From assembly GCF_008802405.1 (NCBI RefSeq), contig NZ_VZDO01000014.1, positions 62,001 to 126,000 of the forward strand: a DNA stretch of 64,000 nucleotides, written 5' to 3'. The notes beneath the pieces were generated by a model that saw only the letters and a program-made list of their open reading frames with translations, was not told the origin of the DNA and did no database searches. The stretch comes from Plantimonas leprariae (lineage in GTDB: Bacteria; Pseudomonadota; Alphaproteobacteria; Rhizobiales; Rhizobiaceae). Position 1 is the first letter of the stretch. Each line of letters opens with the position of its first letter. This document shows positions 49,739 through 58,621 of the stretch, piece by piece. A program made the translations under genes and the position numbers.

Positions 49739-50307
49739 AACTTCTTGCACCGCTCGAGCTTCGCGAGGATTTGTTCCATCCGCCTTGCTCGGGTTTCCGG
49801 ACGCTTGGCTGTCTGAAGGCGATAGTAGATCGGGTAGAGGTTCTTGCGATCGAGCGTCTGGAAGAACGCCCTGGCGACCGGGAGCTTCTCCAGCGCGTCG
49901 AGGAAGTCCTGCGGGATCGTCATTGTGGCCGAGCCCGCATATGCGTTCTCCCATCGTCCGTCCGCCTTGGCCGCTTCGACGTGCGCGAGACCAGCAGGCA
50001 TCATCCGCCCTTCGGCCATCAGCCGCATCGCATATTCGCGGTTCTTGGTCGACCAGTTGGATTTCGGCTTTCTCGGCGTCAGGCGCTGCAGAAAGGACTC
50101 GGCGTCGAGTGGCCGCTTCTGGCCGTCGATCCAGCCGAACGCGATCGCTTCGACCACGCAGTCGGACCACGTCACGGACGGCGTTCCCGAGGTTGCCTTA
50201 TAGATCCTGACCCACAACTCGCCGGCGCTTGTGTGGTGTTCCGCAAGCCAAGCGTTCAACTCGGCCGGCGTGGCGAAAGATCGATGAGCGTCGGGCATCA
50301 GCGTCAT
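49732..50307 (-). CDS. YdeI/OmpD-associated family protein
   Basis: 191 residues (a Met three codons later is also possible). Family features: the N-terminal AELNAWLAEHHTSAGELWVRIYK, VVEAIAFGWIDGQKRPLDAE, and the KPKSNWSTKNREYAMRLMAEGRM region. The C terminus (FFQTLDRKNLYPIYYRLQ) is the conserved short helix pair. E. coli YdeI is linked to stress and cationic-peptide resistance; the molecular role is not known. Confidence 0.85.
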   Translation of the reverse strand: MTLMPDAHRSFATPAELNAWLAEHHTSAGELWVRIYKATSGTPSVTWSDCVVEAIAFGWIDGQKRPLDAESFLQRLTPRKPKSNWSTKNREYAMRLMAEGRMMPAGLAHVEAAKADGRWENAYAGSATMTIPQDFLDALEKLPVARAFFQTLDRKNLYPIYYRLQTAKRPETRARRMEQILAKLERCKKFQ

Positions 50308-50565
50308 GCACCGGTTGGAATGAGCGAGTGGGACGCCTTGCGAAGCCTCACCAGACCAACGGCTACCTTCTCAACCTAAAGACGGCCCCACCGTCTACCA
50401 ACCGCGGGTCATATCGGGTGCCGTCAGTGGCGCGAAAACGCCGATTAGTTGGCGAAGGCCAAGGTCAAGAGCCGGGCGAGCGGCGACATCAGTGAGGGAT
50501 GCAGGCTCGCTTCTGGCGCGTTCAGTACCACCAATAGCCAGATACGGCGAGCGTCGTGATCACCG
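50308..50565. other. Intergenic region between integrase and cargo
   Basis: 258 bases; nothing recognisable. Confidence 0.4.
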
Positions 50566-51840
50566 TCAGAGCATGGCGCGCCGCGCCAGTTCCTCGCTCG
50601 CGTCCACGATGAAAGCTGAGTAGTGCGCCTCGATCATTGCGACGGACGTGTCGTGCAGGCTGGCGACGAGCCGCACCGGAAGACCGGCCTGCAGGCCGCG
50701 AAGGATCGACGTGTGCCGGAGGGCGTAGGGTACGACGTCCGCCGCCACGCCGGCCGCAAGCTTCACCTTCGCCCACGGCCGGATCATTTCGCTGTCGGCC
50801 CATGCCCGCCGCCCGTCGCGTTCCCACTTCAGCGGCGCCGTCTGGCGCCAGCCCCAATGATTGAGCAGGACACCGTCCGCGGGTCGGCCCTCGAAGGCGG
50901 GCCGCAGACGCGTCATAGTATCGGTCGAGATAGGAACGGCAATTCGTCCAAGGGGCCCCGTCTTCCGACCCTTTCTCGATCTCGGCACCATGATCCGGCC
51001 GTTGGCGACCTGCACGTCGCCGACCCTTATCTCCGCGACTTGGCTGTACCGCGCGCCCGTGGCCGCCAGCACCAGCACAAGCCGTCCGAGATCGCCTTCC
51101 TCGTCGACTGCAAAGGCCGCGTCGATCAGCGCCCGGACATCGTCGGCCGTCAGGAACTGCTTTCGGGCGTTCGCGGACGAGGGGAGGGCGCGCGTCCCGA
51201 CCTTGATCTCGCCGACGAGATGCGGCGGCAGCTCTCGCCGGTACTTCTCGGCCGCGGCGTTCAGCGCTGCCCGCAGGTCGTTGAGCAATCGGTTCACGGT
51301 CGACGCCGCGATCGGCCGCCGCCCGTCGTCTGCCGTCTCGCCGATCGGCAGGCGGTCCCGCCAGCCCTCGATCGACGAGGCGCGCAACTTCTTCAGCGGC
51401 AGATCGGCGATCGCCGCGTCAGACAGGACATGCCGCTTCAGGCGCCGTTCGGCGTCGGCGCCGTCCTTGGCGCTCTTGCGGACGCGCTCCTTCACGTAGG
51501 CGTCGATCGCGCTGCGCACTGTCGGGACGTTCGCCATGCCCGTCTCGGCCGCGGCGAGCGCCTCGTACTGCCGCCGGCTCCACTCAAGCGCCGCGGCAAC
51601 TGCGGCGCGGTAGGCGAGGGCGCCCGATGCGCTGCCGTCGTCGTCCGCAGGGCCGAGCTTCTCTTCGGCGCGCTTGCCGTCCACGACGACCTTGCCGATC
51701 CACGCACCCGCGCCGGACGCAGGCTTGCGATAGCCGAGCGAAACGCCGCCGCGGCCGCCGCTGACGCCGCGCCAGTACGGGTTCCGTCTGACGGCGAGGC
51801 GGGCTCGCTTGGAAGGGGTGTCGATCTCGGCGTTCGGCAC
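50566..51840 (-). CDS. int: Tyrosine recombinase (island integrase)
   Basis: About 424 residues from a GTG at 51840; longer in-frame starts to 51966 exist. The N-terminal arm-binding part is basic (KRARLAVRRNPYWRGVSGGR); a core-binding helical domain follows at about 110-215. The catalytic domain (about 235-424) has the first Arg in AATGARYSQVAEIRVGD, the H-x-x-R box in YALRHTSILRGLQ, a later His in LHDTSVAMIEAHYS and the nucleophilic Tyr in HYS. It catalyses integration into and excision from tRNA-Glu. The gene points away from attR, whose core lies 154 bases upstream of the start. Confidence 0.94.
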   Translation of the reverse strand: MPNAEIDTPSKRARLAVRRNPYWRGVSGGRGGVSLGYRKPASGAGAWIGKVVVDGKRAEEKLGPADDDGSASGALAYRAAVAAALEWSRRQYEALAAAETGMANVPTVRSAIDAYVKERVRKSAKDGADAERRLKRHVLSDAAIADLPLKKLRASSIEGWRDRLPIGETADDGRRPIAASTVNRLLNDLRAALNAAAEKYRRELPPHLVGEIKVGTRALPSSANARKQFLTADDVRALIDAAFAVDEEGDLGRLVLVLAATGARYSQVAEIRVGDVQVANGRIMVPRSRKGRKTGPLGRIAVPISTDTMTRLRPAFEGRPADGVLLNHWGWRQTAPLKWERDGRRAWADSEMIRPWAKVKLAAGVAADVVPYALRHTSILRGLQAGLPVRLVASLHDTSVAMIEAHYSAFIVDASEELARRAML

Positions 51841-51993
51841 GGCAGGATTTCCATCCGTCCCACACAGCGTCCCACACAGACGTTGGCGAACGGTCCTGAC
51901 GTATATAACACGAAAACTGCTGAAACCCCTATGGCGTAGGCGTCTCATAGACGTCACGGACGTCAATGCGTCGAAGAATTTCGCCTGCCGTCA

Positions 51994-52041
51994 CCCTCTC
52001 ACGGCGCAAACAGGGGTTCGATTCCCCTTGGGCGTACCAGT
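51994..52041 (+). repeat. attR: 48-bp direct repeat of the tRNA-Glu 3' end
   Basis: Identical to 6667-6714, from the anticodon arm through CCA plus two bases. It is the truncated tRNA left at the far end by insertion. DNA to its right would have followed tRNA-Glu before the island came. Confidence 0.95.
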
Positions 52042-52196
52042 TTTTCCTAGCGAATACAGTACCTTGCCGCGGCTGTCATTTTAGCTCGGAAGTCGTGGGC
52101 TAAAAATGGGCTAATATGCTGGGCGCACCCTGTGGTAGCGGCCGGCTCTTGCGGTCCGCCGGCTATCTGCGAGACTGCCGCCATCTTGGAGGTGGC

Positions 52197-53513
52197 ATGT
52201 CAGCAGTACCGGAAAAGATCGTTCAGTTGCGCGACGCGTTCGGCGTCGGCCGCGAGGTTCCCCTGAACTACGTCGCTCGCGCGGACGTCGACGGCAAATT
52301 CGTTGAGAGTCTGACGCGGGACAAGCACGTGGTCATCTACGGCTCCTCGAAGCAGGGCAAGACGACGCTGCGCAAGCACTGCCTGTCCGACGACGACTAC
52401 ATCGTGGTGAGCTGCGTTAACACGATGTCGCTTGTCGATCTGAACGGCGCGATCCTCAAGGCAGCGGGCTATCGGATCGAGCAGTCCCAGACGAAGACCG
52501 TCAACGGTGCTTGGAAGTACGGCCTGGAGTTCGCTGGCGAGGGGCGCGTGCCGTTCGTAGCGAAAGCCGGGGCAAAGGGTACGGTCGGTAGGGAGAACTC
52601 AGAGAAGCTCGACGTCGTATCGAGCCGACTGGAGATAGACCTCGCAGACGTAAATGACGTCATCACCGCGCTCAAGGAGGCGGGCTTCAACAAGCTCATC
52701 ATACTTGAGGATTTTCACTACCTCTCGGTCGAAATCCAGAAAAGCTTCTCGTTCTCTTTGAAAGCCTTTCACGAGAACTCGCCCTTCTGCTTCATAGTCG
52801 TCGGTGTCTGGCGCGAGAAGAATCGGCTCATCTACTATAACGGCGACCTTACGAGCCGGGTGGTCAGCATAGATGCCGACGTGTGGTCGGAGCAGCAGTT
52901 GCGCGAGGTCGTGACGGCCGGGGAGCACCTGCTGAACGTCAGCTTCGACGCTGAGGTCGTGAACAACCTAATCCGTCACAGCGCGGACGCCGTAGCGCTG
53001 GTCCAGGAGGGCTGTTTCAAAATCTGCGAGAAGGCCGGCATCTCAGAAACTCAGTCGGTACAGAAGGACATCGGCACGGGACTGGACGCGGAAGCGATCG
53101 TCCGAGAAATCGTCAACGATCAAGCCGGCCGCTACTCCGCGTTCATCGCGAACTTCGCAGAGGGGTTCACGCAGACCGAACTCGAAATGTACAAGTGGCT
53201 TATCTTCGCGGTTCTGACCAGCTCCGTAGAGGACTTGGAGAGCGGACTGCGAAGGCAGCAGATATCCACGATCATTAAGGCAAGTCACCCCGAGGGCGCG
53301 CGACTCAACGAGGGTAACATAACGCAGGCACTTCAAGGTGCTGCATCCCTACAGGTTCAGAAAAACATCCGTCCGATAATCTTCGACTACGATCAAACGA
53401 CGCGCGTACTCACGGTCGTTGATCGTAGCTTCCTGATATGGTTGGCCCACCAGAACCGCGACGATCTTCTGGCAGAAATCGGTATTGAGCCTGAATCGGT
53501 CGGCGCCTCCTAA
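52197..53513 (+). CDS. P-loop ATPase beside attR, function unknown
   Basis: 438 residues from the ATG at 52197, preceded by GGAGGT. The Walker A motif GSSKQGKTTLRK is at about 49-60 and a Walker B of the type LIILEDFHYLS at about 165-175, as in AAA+/STAND-like ATPases. A long C-terminal helical region (about 280-438) has no known sensor or effector motif. Codon use is less GC-biased than neighbours. It is alone, directly beside the attachment site, as defence or regulatory ATPases often are. Its partner, if any, is not visible. Confidence 0.8.
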   Translation: MSAVPEKIVQLRDAFGVGREVPLNYVARADVDGKFVESLTRDKHVVIYGSSKQGKTTLRKHCLSDDDYIVVSCVNTMSLVDLNGAILKAAGYRIEQSQTKTVNGAWKYGLEFAGEGRVPFVAKAGAKGTVGRENSEKLDVVSSRLEIDLADVNDVITALKEAGFNKLIILEDFHYLSVEIQKSFSFSLKAFHENSPFCFIVVGVWREKNRLIYYNGDLTSRVVSIDADVWSEQQLREVVTAGEHLLNVSFDAEVVNNLIRHSADAVALVQEGCFKICEKAGISETQSVQKDIGTGLDAEAIVREIVNDQAGRYSAFIANFAEGFTQTELEMYKWLIFAVLTSSVEDLESGLRRQQISTIIKASHPEGARLNEGNITQALQGAASLQVQKNIRPIIFDYDQTTRVLTVVDRSFLIWLAHQNRDDLLAEIGIEPESVGAS

Positions 53514-54545
53514 GCCGCTTCTCCTACAGCGCCACGCGCCGGACGGCGATCTCCGCCTTCCGCTCGCGCTGCGCGTTCATCGCCGCGAGGTAGTCGGTGA
53601 TCGCCGTCTCGGCGTGGGGCGGGACCTCCGGCGTCTCGGCCGCGCGGGCGACGTTGCGGGCAGCGTCGCGCCGTCCGACTGCCGCCTCGATGCATCGCGC
53701 AAGATGGGGCGTCCGACACGACGACGCTGCCGATGTCGCGGCCGAGGAAGTCGAGGCCACCGTAAAGGGCCATGCGGTTCGGTCGGCGCGCGTAGTCCTC
53801 GATCGCCGACAGCGTCTGGTTCGCCTCCTCGCTCGGCATCGCGGAAGGCAAGGGCGAAGGCGCGGCGGAAGCGACGGTTGGCAGAGGACTAGGCACGATC
53901 GGTGTCGAGGCTGATACAGGCGCAGGCACGGCAGCAACTTGCGGGGAGACTGTAGTCGGAGCGGTTTGCACCGCTGCAGGTGTTGGGTCGCTGGCGTTGT
54001 GGTTCAAATGGTAGGAGGCGATCTCCTCCGGCGTGAACACGTGCATGTCGTTAGCCGGTGTCCGGAACATTACCGTCAGCACCTCGACCGGCGTTTCGAA
54101 GCGATTCAAGACGTCGATGATATCGGAGATCGATAGCTGTGCGCTTGTCAGGTCGGGCGCATCCTGCGCGATCTGGTGAACGCCGAGCTTCCCGTCGATC
54201 TGCCGCGCGGCACCTGCGAGGAAGAGATAGGCGCAGGCCGACATGCAGATGGAATCGGCCGGAACAAACGTCGAAAGCCTGCGCTGATGGATGTCGTCGG
54301 CGATGAGCAGGCCCATCGAGACGAGGCCGCCCGGGCTGTTGAGCACCACGAGCTTCGCGGTCGGAGCCGCCATGAGCGCCCGACGGAAGTCGAGCGCCGA
54401 TCTCGCCGTTGAGTTCGATCGCCTCCGGCCGGTCGGTGTCGACGCGGAAGGGACCGAACGTCTTCAGTGCGGCACTAGTCGTTACAAGCGAGCAGAGCAG
54501 CAGGAACATCGCGAGAGCGCAATGCCAAAACGCACGACCAGCCAT
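53510..54545 (-). pseudogene. Broken copy of the PAN-domain serine protease-like gene
   Basis: Starts at 54545 with MAGRAFWHCALAMFLLLCSL and follows the island protein encoded at 8787-10094 closely. An 11-base deletion around 54405 shifts the frame after ELNGE. In the second frame the protease domain continues (CMSACAYLFLAGAAR, GVHQIAQD) up to the first PAN cysteines (SDAPSCAM), then breaks at about 53695. Unrelated sequence with its own frame (ITDYLAAMNAQRERKAEIAV) follows. It is the same family, once duplicated and now decayed. Confidence 0.85.
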
Positions 54546-54868
54546 CGACCGCCCTTCCAAATGTGGCGAATTCTTGGCAAAGCAACTTACGGATGTCTGT
54601 AAGAACTGGAAGGCGTGTTCGCGTCGCGTTGCTCGACCATCGGCGTATGTGATTGCCGATGCTGAAGACGTTGGCAGCGGGGTCATCGCGGCGAAGGGCG
54701 GTGTGCCGGCGCCGGGTCGAGCAAGGAGGCGAAGCCCGATCGACCGTGTAGCTTCGCGGCCACCGCGCGCTTGCAAAGTGTCCTTAGCTGCGCAGTGAGT
54801 TCGATTGGAATTGACGACGGCCTTTTGGTGAAGGCAGGAATGCGTTCCCGCTTCCCTTCGGTCAGACA
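54546..54868. other. Intergenic region before the FecR/TPR gene
   Basis: 323 bases. It contains the promoter region of the pseudogene and of the divergent FecR/TPR gene; its left part resembles the sequence upstream of the island copy at 10095-10160. No further gene. Confidence 0.5.
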
Positions 54869-57800
54869 ATGTCCCGGTCGCGCAACTCGGTCCTCGCCGC
54901 TGCCTTAGCGGCCGCCTCGTTCCTGACGGTTGCCGCCGCCGGCGCCGACCCGCTCCCGCGTACGCCGGCGATCTCGGGCCAAGTCGTGCAGACGCGGGTG
55001 GGCGAAGAGTTCGAACCGGTGGAGGACCCGGTCCTGCGTGGTGTCGAAGTGCGTCAGGACGTCAAGGCCGGCGACGTCATCCGCACCAACGCCTACGGTC
55101 AGATCGCACTGCTCTTCGCCGACCGGACGCAGGTGCGCGTCGCGCGCAACTCGACGCTGGTGGTGAAGGACGTGCGCGCCGACGGCGGCGTGACGCTCGG
55201 GCTGGAAACCGGCCAGATCTTCGCACGCGCGACGCGTGGCGGCTCCGGCGTTTCCGTCGACACGGCCGCCGCGACCGCCGCGATCCGTGGCACCGACTGG
55301 ACGATGACGGTCGCGGGCAGCCGCACCACGCTGTCGGTGATCGAGGGCGTCGTCGATCTTTCCAATGCGCAAGGGTCGGTGACGGTGCGGGAAGGCGAGT
55401 CCGCTGCCGCGACGCTCGGCTCCGCGCCGACGAAGGTCGTGATCGCGGGCGGCGACCTTCGTGAGCAGGTGTTGTTCAACCTGTCGCTGCGCAACGCGTT
55501 CGAACTGTTCCCTTCGTCCTCCCTCGATGCGCGTGAGACTTTGGCTGAGGCCCGCCGCGTCGATGCCATTCCGCCCGAGCGTCGCACGGCGGCGGACCGG
55601 GTGCTCGCCGCCGAGATCGCCTACGAGCGCGACGGCCGCGTCGAGGCGGCGAGCGCCATCGCCGAAGCCCGGCGCGGCGGCCGCCTCTCGGCGGGCGAGG
55701 AAGCGCGCCTGCAACTGCTCGAAGGACAGATCGCCGCCTACGAGCGGCGTTATGGCGACGCGGTCCGGCTGTTCGGCCGAGCGGAGCCGGGGCTCGAAGG
55801 CGAGCGGCGGGTGAAGGCGCGTTATCTCGCGTACTACGCCCGCTCGCTCGCCGATCCGTCGAAGTCCGCGGCGCCTCCTAAGGCCGATCCCGCCTCGCTC
55901 ACCTCCGTGATCGGCGAGGCCGTCACCGCCGCATTCCTCCAATCGCCGCGCGAGTCGCTGCGCATCCTGCAGGCCGCCGAGCCGCGCTTCGGCGACAATG
56001 CCGAGTTCCAGGCAAGCATCGCCGACGTCGCCTTTCTGATCAACGAGGAGGCCATCGGCGAACGAGCGTTGGAGAAGGCCGTCGCTCTCGATCCGAACGC
56101 CCCTGGCGTCCTCGCCAGCCGCGCCGGCTACCGGGCGCGCTTCAAGGGCGACGCCAAGGGCGCTCTGGCCGACGCGCGCGAGGTGACGCGCCTGACGCCG
56201 GGCGACTCGGGCGCATGGGATACGCTCGCCGGGCTGGAACTGGAGCGTGGCGCGACACGTGAAGCCGAAGTGGCCTATCGCCGAGCGATCGAACTCGATC
56301 CCAACGATCCGACATCGCGCGCCAATTACGCACTTTTCCTGCTGGGCCAAAGTCGCAACGCGGAGGCGAAGGTCGAGATCGACGCGGCGCTGGCGCTCGA
56401 TTCGGCCTTCGATGTCGGCTACGTCGCCAAGGGGACGCAGCAGCTTGCAGCCGGCGACACGCAAGGGGCGCTGGACAATCTGACACGCGCGACGGCTGCC
56501 AATCCGACCTCTGGCGACTGGTTGGCGCTGCTCGGCTCCGCCTACGCCATCGCCGGCGACATTCAGGCCGCCGAGCAGTCCTTCGAGATATCCGACCGCT
56601 TCGATCCCAGGAACCCGACGATCGCGCAGTTCCGGTCCGCCCTGGCGCTCGACCAGTACCAGGCCGACGAGGCGATCCGCTTCGCTCGTCAATCCGTGGA
56701 CCGCACGCGGGCGCGAGGCGGCGACTACGAGCCGATCGAGTCCAGCCGCGACACCGGCACGGCCCTCGGTTCCGCCTACCGCTTCCTGTCGCTCGACGCC
56801 TGGGGACGGTACTACGGCGATCGCGTTTTCGATCCGTTCTCGGCCGCGAGCTACTTCGACCAGGCGCTGTCGGGCAGCGTCACGCCCTTCTTCGTCTCGA
56901 CGGGCCTTGTCGATCCCGATCCGGTTTCCGATTCCGGCAGCGCCTTCGCGTCCACCATCCAGGGCTCGCTGCTCGACCCGCTGTCGCTCGCGAGCTCCAG
57001 CTTTCATCCCGCCTTCGTGCGCGCACCCTTGAACGAAGTCGAAATCGGCGGCGGCGCGACCTTCGCCGGACACGACGTCGGGGGCAACGGCACGGCGACT
57101 TACCAGTCGCTCGGCTACGGGCCGTTGCCTTATTCGCTGACGCTGTCCGCGAGCGGCAGCACGATCGACCGCTCGTTCGCCGACCAGGACGACGAGGCGA
57201 TCAACGGCGCGGCGCTCTTCGGCTTCCAGGCGGGCCCGAACGACCGGGTCGTCGGTTCCTTCACGGGCGCGCACAACGAGGGCGGCTCCGCCTTCCAGGG
57301 TCTGCCGCTGACCACGAGCGACAGGCAGGACGGCGACAGCTTCACCGGCCTACTCGGGTGGAGCCATACCTTCGGCTACCGCAACGTCTTGAACGCGGCC
57401 GTGTTCGGCACGGTAGTGGATCGCTCGCAGTTCGACGCCTCGTTGATCGACACACCGTTCTTTCCGGACACCTTCCCCGACGCGAACCTTCGCTACGACC
57501 TGGACGGGGACACGAAGGACAGGCGCATCCAGGCGGGCGTGTCGCATCTCTACGGCATCGGCGACGACGTGGTGCTGCGCTACGGCGGCGAATTCGGCTA
57601 CGAACGCCAGAAGGCGGACTCGATCGGCGATCTGACGCTGTCGGATCCGACGACGGTCCTGAACGCCCGAGCCTGTTTCGATGCGGTCAGCCAACGGTTC
57701 GCAGCCCTCAACCCGAACCAGGGCCTCGACGAACTGCTGTCGTTCCTTGCCCTCTTCGACCCGGCGTCGCGCCCGTCGAACTGCTCCACCGATACGGACG

Positions 57801-58621
57801 AGGATTCCGGCGTCGGCCGCCTCTGGCTCGACGCACGGGCCGATCTCGCGCCGGGGCTGCAGGCGGAAGGGGCGCTCTTCGCCGAGCGGGCCCTGTCCGG
57901 CGATGAGGACGGCGACACCGATCTGTCACCACGCGTCGGCTTGGCGTGGGCGCCGATCGAGGGCCAGTACCTGCGCGCCGCTTTCCTCTCGACCGTGCCG
58001 ACCGCCGAGTTCAATACGCTCGCCCCTGTGGACGTGCTCGGTCTTCGCCCCGACGCGGTGCCGACGACCAGCGGGAGGACCGACACGGTGATCCTGCGCT
58101 GGGACTCCGAATGGACGGAGCGCTTCTTCACCTCGACCGAATACCAGCACCAGTCCGTGGATGGTCTCGAACTCACCGTGCCGGTCTATCTCAACTCGGT
58201 CCTCGTGCCGGACGCGCAGATCGACCGCTTGTCCGTCACCGGCAACCTCTGGATCGGCGGCGGCTTCGGCGCCTTCGCCACCTATTCCCACGTCTGGTCG
58301 AGCGGCGACCTGGACGGGGCGCGGAACGGACTGCCCTTCCTGCCGGAGGACCTGGCGCGCATCGGCCTGACCTATGTCAGCCCGGAACGACTGCGCCTGA
58401 CGGTCGCCGAGACCTATATCGGCGAGCGTTCGTCGAACGTCGTCGACGCGAGCCTTGACGACGCTTTCGTTACCGACCTCAGCGGAAGTTGGGAAACGCA
58501 GGACCGGCATCTCGCCTTGGAAGTCGGCGCCTTCAACCTCTTCGACGAGGATATCGAGGTTGCACCGCTCGTGCCGGCTGTCGGGCGCACTGTCACCGCG
58601 ACGCTGAAGGCGCGCTTTTGA
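54869..58621 (+). CDS. FecR-domain, TPR and outer-membrane barrel protein
   Basis: 1250 residues. A signal peptide (about 1-27, ending TVAAAGADP) precedes a FecR domain (about 40-180) with GDVIRTNAYGQIALLFADRT and AAIRGTDWTMTV. A TPR array (about 215-590) has units like ATREAEVAYRRAIELDPNDP. A C-terminal barrel-like half (about 700-1250), rich in aromatic strands, ends TATLKARF with final Phe. It fits a family of envelope proteins that use a FecR sensor and an outer-membrane pore, encoded with CHASE2 cyclases. Its stop overlaps the cyclase start (TTGA). Confidence 0.88.
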   Translation: MSRSRNSVLAAALAAASFLTVAAAGADPLPRTPAISGQVVQTRVGEEFEPVEDPVLRGVEVRQDVKAGDVIRTNAYGQIALLFADRTQVRVARNSTLVVKDVRADGGVTLGLETGQIFARATRGGSGVSVDTAAATAAIRGTDWTMTVAGSRTTLSVIEGVVDLSNAQGSVTVREGESAAATLGSAPTKVVIAGGDLREQVLFNLSLRNAFELFPSSSLDARETLAEARRVDAIPPERRTAADRVLAAEIAYERDGRVEAASAIAEARRGGRLSAGEEARLQLLEGQIAAYERRYGDAVRLFGRAEPGLEGERRVKARYLAYYARSLADPSKSAAPPKADPASLTSVIGEAVTAAFLQSPRESLRILQAAEPRFGDNAEFQASIADVAFLINEEAIGERALEKAVALDPNAPGVLASRAGYRARFKGDAKGALADAREVTRLTPGDSGAWDTLAGLELERGATREAEVAYRRAIELDPNDPTSRANYALFLLGQSRNAEAKVEIDAALALDSAFDVGYVAKGTQQLAAGDTQGALDNLTRATAANPTSGDWLALLGSAYAIAGDIQAAEQSFEISDRFDPRNPTIAQFRSALALDQYQADEAIRFARQSVDRTRARGGDYEPIESSRDTGTALGSAYRFLSLDAWGRYYGDRVFDPFSAASYFDQALSGSVTPFFVSTGLVDPDPVSDSGSAFASTIQGSLLDPLSLASSSFHPAFVRAPLNEVEIGGGATFAGHDVGGNGTATYQSLGYGPLPYSLTLSASGSTIDRSFADQDDEAINGAALFGFQAGPNDRVVGSFTGAHNEGGSAFQGLPLTTSDRQDGDSFTGLLGWSHTFGYRNVLNAAVFGTVVDRSQFDASLIDTPFFPDTFPDANLRYDLDGDTKDRRIQAGVSHLYGIGDDVVLRYGGEFGYERQKADSIGDLTLSDPTTVLNARACFDAVSQRFAALNPNQGLDELLSFLALFDPASRPSNCSTDTDEDSGVGRLWLDARADLAPGLQAEGALFAERALSGDEDGDTDLSPRVGLAWAPIEGQYLRAAFLSTVPTAEFNTLAPVDVLGLRPDAVPTTSGRTDTVILRWDSEWTERFFTSTEYQHQSVDGLELTVPVYLNSVLVPDAQIDRLSVTGNLWIGGGFGAFATYSHVWSSGDLDGARNGLPFLPEDLARIGLTYVSPERLRLTVAETYIGERSSNVVDASLDDAFVTDLSGSWETQDRHLALEVGAFNLFDEDIEVAPLVPAVGRTVTATLKARF

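Noticed and set aside
50566-51966. 466-codon version of the integrase
   Set aside because: The extra N terminus runs toward attR with unlikely composition; a GTG at 51840 starts a normal-sized protein. The longer form cannot be fully excluded.
51994-52041. A second tRNA-Glu gene
   Set aside because: Only the 3' part from the anticodon arm is present; the acceptor 5' strand and D-arm are missing. It is attR.
54905-57274. A 789-codon leftward ORF opposite the FecR/TPR gene
   Set aside because: It is a GC shadow with Arg/Ala-rich composition; the + strand gene has clear domains over the whole stretch.
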